A DNA stretch of 64,000 nucleotides, from assembly GCF_027579695.1 (NCBI RefSeq), contig NC_083569.1:77053149-77117148 (forward strand). Direction: 5' to 3'. This DNA comes from Neoarius graeffei (Eukaryota; Chordata; Actinopteri; Siluriformes; Ariidae). The position numbers and the translations under genes were made by a program. The notes below the pieces were generated by a model. That model did not search any database, was not told where the DNA came from, and saw nothing but the letters and a program-made list of their open reading frames with translations. Below, one piece after another: positions 1 to 11,260 of this stretch; position 1 is the stretch's first letter; each line of letters opens with the position of its first letter.

Positions 1-900
1 ATGCCACTCCAACATAGTCTGTTGAGCTCAACATCTTCCAAAGAATTTCAGTTCTCCATGTTTCACTTTGCCATAAATGGAAATACCAAATGGGCAAGTC
101 GACAACATGGCTATGTAGGACTATTTTAGAAGATATTCTGTGCCAAGTGACTGACTTCGCTGGTAACTAGCCAAGTAATCAGTGGGTTAATATAAACAAA
201 ATGCACAGGAAAACAAGACTTCTGTGTTCTGTACCACGGTTGATTTTGTGATAACCACCAACTTCCTGTAGGTTATGTTGCATAATGCAAATTGCTCGGT
301 CTATAAAAGAACAATAATTCTGTCCGATGCTGAGGAATGGAAAGTCTTTGAAATCTGTAAAGCTTGAGATTATACTTGTAGGACTTATAGGAAGTTAGAC
401 AGGAAGCAGGGATAACTGGTGTGCAGAGAAAAGCGTTTTGTAAACTGATGGACGAGGTCAGGAATAGGAACTATAAATGCGCCTCAGCAATAACAATAAA
501 CAAACTCTGTATGAAACCTTTGACCGCAATGTGAGAAAGATGGACAGAGGGCGCTGGGGAGTATTTCTGCGTGCGCGCGCGCACAAACAGACACTGTGGA
601 GAAAAATAGTTTGCCTCTTCTCTGTCTGAGCTCAGCAGATAATCTAATTCCTTAATATCAGCGTGAGATTGGGGTTTGGAATCAATTTTATTTTTGAGAT
701 AAAACTCTCTTCATTGCTGTGCATTCTTTAGGAGAGCCATTAATAAGTAACAGTGGCTGTGCTTCAGGAAGAGAGAGTGACCGAGTTAACTATAAATCTC
801 AAGCAGCCAGACTTTGCACTGTCGAACGCTCCAACAGATTTGAGATTGATAACAGTGTTGATTAAACAAATGAAAACACATATACATAAAAAAAAAAAAA
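1..900. other. No gene seen; AT-rich intergenic or intronic DNA
   Basis: I find no convincing exon, RNA gene or classifiable repeat here. Short open frames have no recognisable domain and end in an A-run and a TG microsatellite near 888-940. If tnfsf11 continues leftward, this stretch is probably intronic to it on the minus strand. Confidence 0.4.
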
Positions 901-924
901 ATCCTTTTTCTCAGGCACATACGT

Positions 925-940
925 GTGTGTGTGTGTGTGT
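925..940. repeat. (TG)n microsatellite
   Basis: A run of about eight TG dinucleotides follows a 13-base A tract. It is simple sequence and the small overlapping open frames through it are not genes. Confidence 0.8.
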
Positions 941-974
941 TTATACACTATATACTTGTGCTGTGTTTTTGGGT

Positions 975-1625
975 CAGTGCAGTCTGGCATTCATGGCTTC
1001 ACGATGAAGCTGACCCAAAACCACGTCCTGCTCTGTTACACTTGAGCAGAGAGCTCGTTGTTGCTCTGATGCACACTCCACACTTTTTCAGACTTCTCAA
1101 TCTTATTTGAGACCACGCTTCTGTCCCATCTGTTCCTTGCCTGCTCAAACCGTCCCCTTTACTTGACCTTTCAACACTTAATGCAAGTGTTAAAGACCTG
1201 ACAGTTTGCCTTCAGTCTTGGCAGTACACAAAACTGTCATGGCGGCTTCCAAACATTTTAAAGCTGCCTTTAAATCTCGCTCCGTCTCTCTCTGCCTCTC
1301 TCCCTCAGAAGGTCGCTGTAGCGGGTTAGTGAAATCTGACTCTAAGTAGAACCAGCTTCAAGCGCCTCGAGAACATTTTTGGCAGGCGGCAAGCCCTCGC
1401 GTACTCCACAGCACAGCAACACGAGAGCGCCAGCCGTCCCTGGCTCCATCACCTTATTAACTACTTCTCTTTTTTTTTTTTTTTTTCCCCTTCCCTGGCT
1501 TTTTGTGTTTCTTTCGAACTTTTTTTTTTTGTCCCTCGTCTTTCCCAAATGTCTTCTGCTCACATTCTCTCTCTCTCAAAAACCTGTTTTACAGCTTCTG
1601 AAAAGATTAGAAAATAACACATGTA
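975..1625. other. No gene seen; pyrimidine-rich tracts
   Basis: This stretch has CT-rich and T-rich tracts (around 1281-1310 and 1466-1530) and no recognisable coding domain. Open frames on both strands are compositional. Confidence 0.4.
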
Positions 1626-1973
1626 GCTGAGTGCAAAAGTTTGTATACCTTTCGGAAATTAACCTCTATAAACAAAGAAGCATTGAGTATGTTCTGTTTT
1701 AATGATGTTTTTTTTATGTCACAGATATAACACAACCCAAATGTTCAAATAGTGTACATTACGATGTCAATAGTAAGTTAGATCAAAAGTTTTCACTCTC
1801 CTGGACCTTCCTTTGGTTCTTTTTGAAGCAGTTTTCTATTCATTTTGCCTCATGATATGGATTTTGTCTTGAAGATGTTTTATCGTGTATACCTACAATT
1901 TTTTTTTTTGTGTGTATATACTTTATTAGTCCTTTGAGAAATCAAAGGGGATGCAAACTTTTGCACTCAACTG
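1626..1973. mobile_element. Short Tc1/mariner-type MITE
   Basis: A 348-bp non-coding element. Its ends are inverted copies of a TGAGTGCAAAAGTTTG-like sequence and TA dinucleotides flank it on each side, as expected for Tc1/mariner-mobilised MITEs. It carries no transposase frame. Confidence 0.7.
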
Positions 1974-2172
1974 TATTATCTTTCTGACCACATAAATCTC
2001 TCTCAGAAAAAGAGTTACTGAACTGTACAAACACCTGTCCTTTGAGTTTCTGGTGCCATCCCAAGGTTGATTTATTTTCTATGAATAGCACTTTCCGAAG
2101 TGTTTTGTTCCACTTATACTACAGCAATTTGGCAACAATTGCACGTTTTATTTCTTACAGCACAACATTACA

Positions 2173-2174
2173 TT

Positions 2175-2205
<31 letters not shown>

Positions 2206-2208
2206 TAG
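2173..2208. repeat. (TTTA)n microsatellite
   Basis: Nine or so tandem TTTA/ATTT units, simple sequence. Confidence 0.85.
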
Positions 2209-2257
2209 TTTAACATTGTAGAATGAGCTGCTGTTATAGAAGATTTATCAGCAATCA

Positions 2258-2393
2258 GGGGTGGGTTTCCCAAAAGCATCGTAGCACAAAGATCATCATT
2301 TTAAATGGTAGTGCGAGCATCACAATGAACCCTCTCTCTCCTAGTTAAGATGCTCTTAGCGTTAGGAGGCTTTTGGGAAACCCAGCCCAAAAC
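2258..2393. mobile_element. Short foldback MITE
   Basis: About 135 bp with terminal inverted repeats. The left end reads GGGTGGGTTTCCCAAAAGC and the right end carries its complement, GCTTTTGGGAAACCCAGCCC. The body is non-coding. It lies immediately before the LINE fragment. Confidence 0.65.
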
Positions 2394-2404
2394 AGTTCTA
2401 TGGT

Positions 2405-4415
2405 GTGTGTGTGCAGGGCATGCATGAACATGTGTTTTGCCTAAAGACGGGAATTGATGATTTTAAACATGATTCCAGTAAATTCTATGCCGTATTTCTG
2501 GACTTCCGTGATGCGTTCGGCACCCTGCCCCATAGCGTAATGCTACATGCGCTAAAAGAAATACATCTCCCCCAGGCTTACGTAAACATTATTACAGATG
2601 TCTACAGATCATCCTTCACCCAGGTGATCTGTGGAAAGGCCCTTACTGATCCAATCTCATTGGAAGTAGGGATTAAAACAGGCTGTCCCTGGAGCGCCAT
2701 CAACTTTGTTTTGGCCATTGATAACTGGCTGAAATGGATGGGCCAGTGCGCACCTGAAGGGGTGTGCTCACCAAGTCCAGTACAGGGATACGCAGACGAC
2801 GTACAGATTGCCTCAAGACATGAGTCAGTCATACAACACATGCTCACTTGCACGGAACATTTTTTGTTGTGGTCAAAGCTTCAGGTTAAGCCCACTAAAT
2901 GCGCTGTTTTTTATGAGAGGCGCAGCGGAGGAAACCGCTGGTATCAGTCGCAACGCGACAAACCACCAGCCTTTTCATTACTACAGCAACCACTACGAGT
3001 GTACTCGCGCAATGAAACCTACACCTACCTCGGCCATCAATTCAGTGTCGCAGGCGACTGGGAACATCAACAGTCAGAACTCATCAGCAAGTACACTCGT
3101 AGATTGCAACTCATAGACTCAGCCCCCCTACCCGTTATGTTCAAAGTACAAGCCATTCGAGAAATAGCCCTGTCCAAAATTCAACACCTTTTTGCAAATC
3201 TTCATCTCCCACAAAAAACCCTCACTGAACTCAATAACATAACTGTCCAAACTGTAAGACAATGGTTCGGGCTAAACACACACTCAACCAGGGACATACT
3301 TTTTCAGTCTAAAAGGAAGGGGGGGGCTGGGAGTACCCAACATCGAATGGATCTACACCGCTTCCAGAACCAGCCACCTGCTCAACATGCTACACAGTGA
3401 CGATCTACAGATCCGAGAAATGGCCCGGGCTTCATTATTTCAACACCTAAAGCGACGGAAGATTCCCGTTGCGCATGATGCCGACGCTCAATTTCTAGGA
3501 TTCCAGGTGAAGAGCAACGGTAAACTGGATATTAGAGCAACCGGATTTGGTGTGAGGTCAGACTGGATGGATCTAAATGATCTTTGCATCTGCACAGGAA
3601 TACATCTGCGATGGGGCAAACTAGACGGCACAAAAATTACACCCGATGACAATATAATCACAGACCCACTCATCTACCCATGCGCAACTTATGCGCAAGG
3701 CGACGGTGAGCAAGAGCTGCCCGCGAAACATGCGCGGGCCTTCATCCTCCAAATGAAGCTGTCAGAGAGCGCACAGCACTGGGCCAGTCTAAAGCTGCAA
3801 GGGAAATTGGCGGGTTTAGCCTTTGCAGATCATGCGTTGTCACACTCTGTGCTCTCTAACTGCTCCGTTGGTGAGGACATATTAATGTTTACCATCAAAG
3901 CCCGCCTCCAAGTCCTCCCAACGAAGTATAACTTGGCCACCTGGTATCCCCATAATCATGACCCACACTGCATCCTTCACTGTTCTACTAGGGAAAATGA
4001 AACAACTGCCCATATCTTTAATGGCTGTAGTTTTTATAAAGGACTCTACATTGTAAGACATGACCGACTGGTTGACCTGATCACAGAGAGCATTAAAGAC
4101 ATTCTAGATGCAACTACAAATATACATAAACACAGTGCGGTGCAGATCAACTGGTTTAATACAGAAAATCATGACAATGTTCAATTGGATAATCTCCCAA
4201 ACACTCCAGATATTACCATCATTGATGAAACAAACAGAACAGTAACCATTGTTGAAATAGGCTGCTCTTTTGATTTATATATGGACACTTGTTTTAATGC
4301 CAAAATGTTGAAGTACCAGCCACTTCTTGAATCACTCATGGGTCTTGGGTATAACTGCAAATTAATTGTTCTTGTATTTGGGAGCCTTGGACATATACAT
4401 AAACTGGTCATGTGA
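2405..4415 (+). pseudogene. 5'-truncated non-LTR retrotransposon ORF: reverse transcriptase plus restriction-like endonuclease
   Basis: This is the C-terminal half of a LINE polyprotein, broken into two frames (2405-3400 and 3387-4415). The first frame has reverse transcriptase: an AFLDFRDAFG-like catalytic block near its residues 30-40 and a YADD box near 128. The second frame ends with a Cys/His knuckle (C-x3-C-x9-H-x4-C spacing near residues 195-215). After this comes a PD...VEIGCSFD...K.LKYQPL region, which fits the PD-(D/E)XK endonuclease of site-specific R2-like LINEs. The break falls in a G-run near 3322-3330, where a one-base indel separates KRKGG from its continuation. N-terminal reverse transcriptase motifs are missing, so the copy is truncated and dead. 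The exact clade is uncertain. Confidence 0.8.
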
Positions 4416-4650
4416 GGCTTGCAACTGTGTGGATTATGCAAAACAAGCGCGAAGAGACTGGCCAGATACTGTTCAATTTCTGCCATAATAGGAAGCTTGT
4501 CCATTTGGAGACGGAGATGTCATATTTATCCATAGAGACTACTGGACTTATTATTTTTATATGATCACACTTGCCAATCTGCAGAATATTTCCAATAATG
4601 TTTGGATTTGTAATCCTTCCCTGTGCGACGATCCAAATAAAAGTATTAAA

Positions 4651-4686
<36 letters not shown>
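4416..4686 (+). mobile_element. LINE 3' UTR ending in AATAAA and a (TG)n tract
   Basis: Non-coding tail of the preceding LINE. An AATAAA-containing segment near 4636 is followed by about 17 TG repeats (4652-4686). Whether the TG run is the element's own tail or its target site cannot be told from one copy. Confidence 0.55.
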
Positions 4687-4689
<3 letters not shown>

Positions 4690-4761
4690 GATTTATTTAA
4701 AGGGATCCTTCAGCGGATTTATCCTCAAATTTATTTTAAGTAAAAGTAGTCACAGATTTGA

Positions 4762-5745
4762 AAAATCAAACTTCCATTTTCGGAGACCGAATAGTGTTCG
4801 AGAAAAATGAATTTTCTTTACAATGCCAGATGGGCTTCCTGCGGTGGTGACGTATGCGATGACGCCATGTAGCAGTCGCTTGGAGCAACTTGGCTGTGTA
4901 TATTCTCTGTTTACATCGTAGTTTTGCTAGTTTTACAAGTATTTTACTGCATTTATCAGTTTTTAAGTAAGTATGCCTCATTGTGTAGCATATAAATGCC
5001 ACAGTGATGCGAAACAGAAAGCACAAGCTGGAACTGGACTGCATTTCCGCAGAGAAAACGCAAAGTGTGCTTGATCAGCTGGAACAGAGGGATATCAACA
5101 GAAACTGGATCAGACATGAGACCTCATGCTGCAAATCTTTTTTTACATGATCTACAGAAAGTGTGTGTGGCTGCATGCTCTAAAATCTCTGTTTTAAACC
5201 ATGCCCCACACTCTCTCTGTTAATCTACCCAGCACCAGCTGTAGATCATGTAAAAAAAGATTTTAGAGCATGAAGTGTCATGTCGCGCTGTGAGTTGAGC
5301 CATTTTAAACTGAGATTTTGGAGCACGCAGCCACACACACTATCTGTTGATCATGTGGGGGGAAAAAAGGGTTTGCAGTACAAGGTCTCATGTCTGATCC
5401 AGTTTCTGTTGATATCCTTCTGTTCCAGCTGATCAAGAACACTTTGCATTTTCTCTGTGGAAATGCAGTCGAGTTCCAGCTCGTGCTTTCTTTTTAGCAT
5501 CACTGTGGCATTCATATGCTCCACAATGAGGCATACTTATTTAAAAACTGATAAATTCGTTAAAATGCTTGTAAAACTAGCAAAACTGCGATGCAAACAG
5601 AGAATATAAACAGCCAAGTTGCTCCAAGCGACCGCTACCCAATGTCATCGCATACATCACCACTGCAGGAAGCCAGTCTGATATTTTAAAGAAAATTCAT
5701 TTTTCTCGAACACTATTTGATCTCCGAAAATTAAAGTTTGATTGC
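4762..5745. mobile_element. Long inverted-repeat (foldback) unit carrying a duplicated THAP-like domain start
   Basis: Two arms of roughly 480 bp are inverted copies around a centre near 5255. Each arm begins with a CAAACTT...CGGAGA block and contains MPHC-A-x-x-CHSDAK, followed by G-x-x-LHF[RH]RENAK. This looks like the N-terminal C-x4-C part of a THAP DNA-binding domain; it starts at 4974 (+) and is mirrored on the minus strand near 5535. A stop follows shortly in both copies. THAP domains occur in P-element-type transposases and host regulators. The downstream part is not coding here. Arms have diverged by substitutions and small indels. Confidence 0.6.
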
Positions 5746-5759
5746 TTCTAACTTTTAGA

Positions 5760-6490
5760 GAGAATGGGATTTCTGGTATGTTTTTTTTTTCAGTGATGTG
5801 TAAAAGTGGTTCTTGAGCTTGAAGAAATGCTTCCTCTCTGATTTAAGGAGTCATTAGACTGAAACAAAGATGGACGAGATGGACGTGGGACCAGGGCAAA
5901 GGGACAAAAAGTCCCATTGAGAAACGAGGGGGAAATGGAGCCTGGATTTAGGGATTTTCAGAAGGCTTTGTTAGCTCCTCCTTCGCTCCTGCTTACTCAG
6001 GTGGAGTCAGTGTTCATGATATTAACTGGCACAGGAAGGCTGATATTATCACGAGTCTTGCCCTGATGTATTTACTACAACTGCTCATTTCTATCCGAGA
6101 AATCCAGCCAGGTCTGTGCAGGTCCCCGTGTGCAGGGTTAAACAGAAAAAACTCTCTCTGTATTGGAGACGAGCAGCAGATCTTTGTTTTGGCTTTACAT
6201 CAAAGTTGAGCCCAGGACACAATAATTGCAGCAGTAACAAAGGCCTGGGTTGATCGTGCGCATGCATGTGTTCAAGGGGCTTTCTAATGATCTCACACTC
6301 TGCTGTATGTAATATGTAAGCGTGAGCCTGGGATTTTTTTTTCTTGTTTCAATCTATCAGTAATAACTACCATGTGTGCTGGCATTCTCAACATTCTGAA
6401 GGCCTACACTTAATAAACATTCCTCTCTCTCTTTCACTGCCTCGGTTGTTTTCTCTTCTGCTCACTTGTTTTGTTTCTCTTTTGCTGTTT

Positions 6491-6526
<36 letters not shown>

Positions 6527-6636
6527 CTTACTGCTTGTTGGGCCTGTTTCTTTTCTTCCTCTAATGAAGCCCAAATCTCTCACACTAACTTGTATAGACA
6601 CGCAAGCAAATGCAAAGACGCTGTAACATGTATCCA
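5760..6636. other. No gene seen
   Basis: This stretch contains a (TC)n run at about 6495-6523 and unclassified sequence. The opposite open frames across the TC run are low-complexity and not credible genes. Confidence 0.4.
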
Positions 6637-7992
6637 TTTTATATATCGTACCTTTCACTCCACTACATTTCTATCAAGGTCCTCGTTACTTGTTACTATG
6701 AAGCAGCTTTGAAAGTGGATGTTTTTTCTTTTCTTTTCTAAAACGTGATTGTTATTTTCGCAGGTGACACTGAGACAGCCGATCAGTAATCACTAGGGTC
6801 ACGTCACATCCATAGACTGAATAAAACCAAGATCAATGATTTCTCTGCATCATTATTTAACTTGATCAGTTGATGGCTGAATGGAAGGAGGCGGTTCTTC
6901 TGGAGAATGCACGCACTCATGGCTATACCTAGAACCCATGTTTCAGTTTTCAGAAAGGAATAAAGAGTTGTTTAATTTTAAATCTTTGCTTTGTTTGCCT
7001 AAAACGAACCACATCACGGCCTACAAAAACTCACCATCCAACCTGCGCTAGTATATTGAGGTCTGTAAACGTTTTATTTCAAGAGAAAGCTTGTACTGAA
7101 GTTGTCTGTGCTTTTAGAGCTAGTGATAATGCTGCAATAGCTATGCAGTCTGGTTAGTCAAATGACTTTCTATGGATTTGCCCACCAAGTTGCCATCGCC
7201 TTGTCCATGGCTAATGTTTACACATAGCTAGTTAACTTGGACACTGTTAGCATGTAAAAACAGAGTTACGCTAGCATGAAAAACGTTAACTGATCTGAAG
7301 TCCTTTCAGAAATATTTTAGCATCTCATCTCATCTCATTATCTCTAGCCGCTTTATCCTTCTACAGGGTCGCAGGCAAGCTGGAGCCTATCCCAGCTGAC
7401 TATGGGCGAAAGGCGGGGTACACCCTGGACAAGTCGCCAGGTCATCACAGGGCTGACACATAGACACAGACAACCATTCACACTCACATTCACACCTACG
7501 GTCAATTTAGAGTCACCAGTTAACCTAACCTGCATGTCTTTGGACTGTGGGGGAAACCGGAGCACCCGGAGGAAACCCACGCGGACACGGGGAGAACATG
7601 CAAACTCCACACAGAAAGGCCCTCGGCGGCCCCGGGGCTCGAACCCGGACCTTCTTGCTGTGAGGCGACAGCGCTAACCACTACACCACCGTGCCGCCCC
7701 ATATTTTAGCATAATCTTGCCAAATAAACAATGTAGAAATCTTTCTTTTCTAGTAACATTAGCTACCCAATATGATTTCGAGTTTGAAAAGATTTTGCTA
7801 GCATGTCAGGTGGAGCCTCACTGACTAGCTAGCTTAATGTTAAACCACCATGATTCCACAGGCAGATTCATATGTGCATGAATACACACACTTGCGCATA
7901 TGAGACCTGTGAGATGGACAGTATTGTACTAGTCAGTCACAACAAATTACTGGAATTTTTTTGTTTTGATGTCAGATGATGGTCTTGCACTT

Positions 7993-8028
<36 letters not shown>

Positions 8029-8583
8029 TGCTTAAAGCAGTGCTGCTGTTGGGCAGTTACCAAGCACGAGGTGTGGACCTGGGTTTTAAGCGGGTTGGAT
8101 TGTCATTTTTATTTTCTGAGCAAGCTGCATTTACAGCTATTCCACTGTCCTGATTAACATACACATGCATGTGTGCACACACTGCCACAGCTGGGTCAGA
8201 ACACTACCGTGCTGCTTTGTGGGGGTGGGGAGGAGTGTTACAACTACAAAAAAGAAAACGACAATGGCTCTTTTTCAGTTCAGTTGTGTTTAATTTTGTA
8301 ACATTCTACCAGGCATTTATTCTACAGGTTCTACAAGCGAGTCAGTAAATCCAGTCAGTTTCTTCAGAGGCGTTAGGTTTTGTAAGCGTTGTGACAATAA
8401 TACAATGATGCATTGACAGAAGATGTACTTTTAATACTTAAGTATTTTTAAAAGCAAATACTTCAGTACTTTAACTTAAGTAGAAATTTGACTGGACAAC
8501 TTTCACTTGTATCGGAGTAACATTTGTCCAGTGGGATCTGTATTTGACTTAAGTAATGAAGTTGGGTACTTTATCCACCTCTG
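6637..8583 (-). mobile_element. hAT-like non-autonomous element, copy 1 (left-truncated, SINE inside)
   Basis: This is an inverted relative of the element at 12569-14151. It shares the central block (for example GTTTGCCTAAAACGAACCAC and its complement), and the right end reads TACTTTATCCACCTCTG, the complement of the other copy's left end. The outer left end is missing beyond 6637. It is interrupted by a complete SINE at 7324-7700 and a TG-rich stretch near 7997-8027. No transposase remains. Confidence 0.65.
7324..7700 (-). mobile_element. Full-length tRNA-derived SINE with exact target duplication
   Basis: The tRNA-like head lies at the right end (complement of GGTGGTGTAGTGGTTAGCGC and GGTTCGAGCC, the A- and B-box regions). 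It is followed by the conserved body and a CATCT-repeat tail at the left. The 12-bp duplication ATATTTTAGCAT flanks it (7312-7323 and 7701-7712). Long open frames on both strands across it are SINE artefacts. Confidence 0.92.
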
Positions 8584-9478
8584 ATATATATAAAATCCAT
8601 ATCTTTCTCAGATCTTGCATCAAGGACATGTATGTGTCCTCATGAGGGTTTTTTTCCCCCCCCACTGACTGACCCTTAAGTCGATCTGGGTATTCTTTCG
8701 GGAGCCATAATTGCGTCCACATCTTTCAGAAAATGGCACATGTGTTTTGAATTAAGTGCCAAATGCCTCAGTCTCCCAGCACCAATAAATTGTTTGCAGC
8801 CTCACTCAATTAGTAGTGAAAGATTTGACAGAGCGGGAGGGGTGCTGTGCGTCAGAAAGCCTCTAGTGGAGAACTGGAGGTGCTGGATTAGAGCAAACAA
8901 AAGAAATCGATTCAAATCGTATATATTTGGTGCCTAAGATGGATAAATGCACTTTTTACACCAGTGTGATGAGACACGCCATCCTCCATCACCTAAAAGA
9001 CAAAAACTTGCTCTGTGTCCATTTCTACAGGATAGAACATGAACTAACTGAACACAGGATTAACCAGATGTTCCAGTGGAAATCGAAGTCATTCCCTTCA
9101 AGCTGGGACTTATAGGAAAGTGGTTCATGAACAGGGCACACTGGTGACTCACTTGGCATAATGCTGCGAAAGTCCCTACAAACATGAAGTTCCTTAAAGC
9201 AATTGATGAGTCACACAGCCACGTTTTCTGCATGAAGAAATGATTGCCTTGCTTTGACACATTTATGGTAACAGTAATGAAGACCTTAACTAAAAACTGC
9301 CTACTGCTTTTGCCACTGAGCCCAAACATATTATTTCAAAAGCGCTGATCTGAACATTATCGGAGTCAGCAAAACGAGCCGGCTGTCGATAAACAGGCCT
9401 GGTGACGGCATGCGTCGGCTTTGCGGGTTGCGTAATGGAGCTCTTGTGCTTCTTAACCACTTCCAGATGTAGACTCAC
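8584..9478. other. Presumed tnfsf11 intron; no exon recognised
   Basis: This lies downstream, on the minus strand, of the stalk exon. Small open frames on either strand show no TNF-homology motif. The next exon is expected below this point or off the window. Confidence 0.35.
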
Positions 9479-9628
9479 CTTAGAGATGTAGGCTTTGATG
9501 CCTTCAGCCAGTTTGATGCAGGATTCTCCTAAGAGCTGGGCTAGGTCCTCGGGGATATCCCGGTTTTTATCCAGGGCATTGAGCAATCCCAGACATCGCA
9601 GCTCTTCTGTTACTCCTTGGCTCTTCAC
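9479..9628 (-). CDS. tnfsf11: TNF ligand stalk exon (tnfsf11, exon 2)
   Basis: A 150-nt, 50-codon internal exon in phase 0 at both ends. The acceptor reads ATTGACAG before 9628 and the donor is AAG|GTGAGT after 9479. It encodes VKSQGVTEEL through KAYISK, with two cysteines (RCLGLL and ESCIKL) spaced like those in the stalk exon of human RANKL (HCIYRIL and DSCRRIK) and TRAIL. It would join the 65-codon start exon in frame. The stalk lies outside the cell between the membrane anchor and the receptor-binding TNF domain. The TNF-homology domain itself is absent from the sequence to the left, so the 3' exons probably lie outside the window. RANKL is preferred over TRAIL because AKAP11 is the neighbour. 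Confidence 0.72.
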
Positions 9629-9965
9629 CTGTCAATGCGCCAATCACAGTAAGGTTTAAATAATCAAGCTGAGTTTATTATAGTTTGTCCAAAACGATTC
9701 TTATAATTGATACAAATTTTTTTCAGTGAGCTCTGTAGAATATTTGATGATAAATTTATATATACTGTATATATTTGCCTGCAACATGCAGAGCACACTC
9801 ATCAAATCACACTTATTTTTTTCCTTAGAACTTTCACTCCTTGGCTCTTCACCCTCCATTACACCAACCTCAGAGACGTTTCACACATCAGGCTGCCGTT
9901 CTTATTGTTTGACAAAAAGACTTTTTCACTTCTTTTTATTCACCGGTCAAATACACCTCACACTT

Positions 9966-10520
9966 TATTCTATCACATTCCCTGGATACAAGCAATTGCG
10001 CGCTCTGATTGGCTACTCTACTACTAGGATATCAGCCCATATACCATGAGTTGAGAAAAACAAAATGGAGGAGCACATTAAGTCAGATATATCACTTTAT
10101 CAGGTATTTAAAAGAAACAGAAATGGCTAAGTAAAAGAAAAGTGTCTTTACTTAAACCAACCGAGGATGAAATGAAAACTCGACTCGAAAACAAAACCCC
10201 CAAAATACAAAAAAAGGCAACAAAATATGTAAAGTATTTGAGCGCAAGAATGTATCTTTTTATTTTTCAAGAATTATTATTATTATAGCAATTTTCACAC
10301 ATTGCTCCTGTCACTTCACCAGTTTGTTCACATTCTAAGCGGAAATTATTTTGTCGTCTGTTTTGTATAAAGTTTTTATTGATCAAATTTGCAAAAAATA
10401 AAAATGCTCCGTGTTTCAAAATCCAGTGAACGTGGATAGAATAAAAGTTATTCCACTCAATCTTGTCGTTCATGGTTTATCAGTGCATATACGACTGGAT
10501 TTTGTGGAATAACTGTTAGA
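9966..10520 (+). mobile_element. Dispersed element X, copy 1
   Basis: About 560 bp shared with copies at 14826-17490, 50787-53830 and 57346-58028. Diagnostic blocks are GCGCTCTGATTGGCTACTCT near the left and TTTTGTGGAATAACTGTTA at the right. Short inverted ends of the form TTATTC...GAATAA suggest a DNA transposon. It is non-coding and I cannot assign a superfamily. Confidence 0.55.
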
Positions 10521-10657
10521 TGTCTTGGTCTTTTTTGATTGTCTACTTATTTTTGAATGTATTTCTTATCCCCTACCCATGATCATCATCATCATCTCCT
10601 TGTCCAGCACTGTTGCCGGGTCGGGGTCCACATGGACCTTAGTGATCCACATGTCAT

Positions 10658-11026
10658 CTCATCTCTCATCTCATTATCTGTAGCCGCTTTATCCTGTTCT
10701 ACAGGGTCGCAGGCAAGCTGGAGCCTATCCCAGCTGACTACGGGCGAAAGGCGGGGTACACCCTGGACAAGTCGCCAGGTCATCACAGGGCTGACACATA
10801 GACACAGACAACCATTCACACCTACGGTCAATTTAGAGTCACCAGTTAACCTAACCTGCATGTCTTTGGACTGTGGGGGAAACCGGAGCACCCGGAGGAA
10901 ACCCACGCGGACACGGGGAGAACATGCAAACTCTGCACAGAAAGGCCCTCGCCGGCCACGGGGCTCGAACCCAGGACCTTCTTGCTGTGAGGCGACAGCG
11001 CTAACCACTACACCACCGTGCCGCCT
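10658..11026 (-). mobile_element. Full-length tRNA-derived SINE
   Basis: Same family as the SINE at 7324. The flanking 11-bp duplication CCACATGTCAT is exact (10647-10657 and 11027-11037). Relative to its siblings it lacks one short CACTCACATT block in the body. Confidence 0.9.
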
Positions 11027-11098
11027 CCACATGTCATATTAATTGGAATGTAGTTTTATGCCGGATGCCGCAACTTTCTTGCTGCAACCCTCCTATTT

Positions 11099-11260
11099 CT
11101 GCATGTCTTTGGACTGTGGGGGAAACCGGAGCACCCGGAGGAAACCCATGCGGACATGAGGAGAACATGCAAACTCCACACAGAAAGGCCCCCGGGCTCG
11201 AACCCAGAACCTTCTTGCTGTGAGGTGACAGTGCTAACCACTACACCATCGTGCCGCCCC
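11099..11260 (-). mobile_element. SINE fragment (head and first body segment only)
   Basis: The sequence runs from CTGCATGTCTTTGGACTG to GTGCCGCCC. This keeps the tRNA-like head and the part of the body next to it but lacks the 3' half and tail. It lies only about 70 bp from the complete SINE at 10658-11026. Confidence 0.8.

Noticed and set aside
6434-6658. Arg/Glu-rich open frame
   Set aside because: It is the translation of a (TC)n microsatellite.
10557-11042. Overlapping open frames of 161 and 146 codons on opposite strands
   Set aside because: Both are translations of the same SINE that recurs across the window. The repeated protein-like strings are SINE artefacts.
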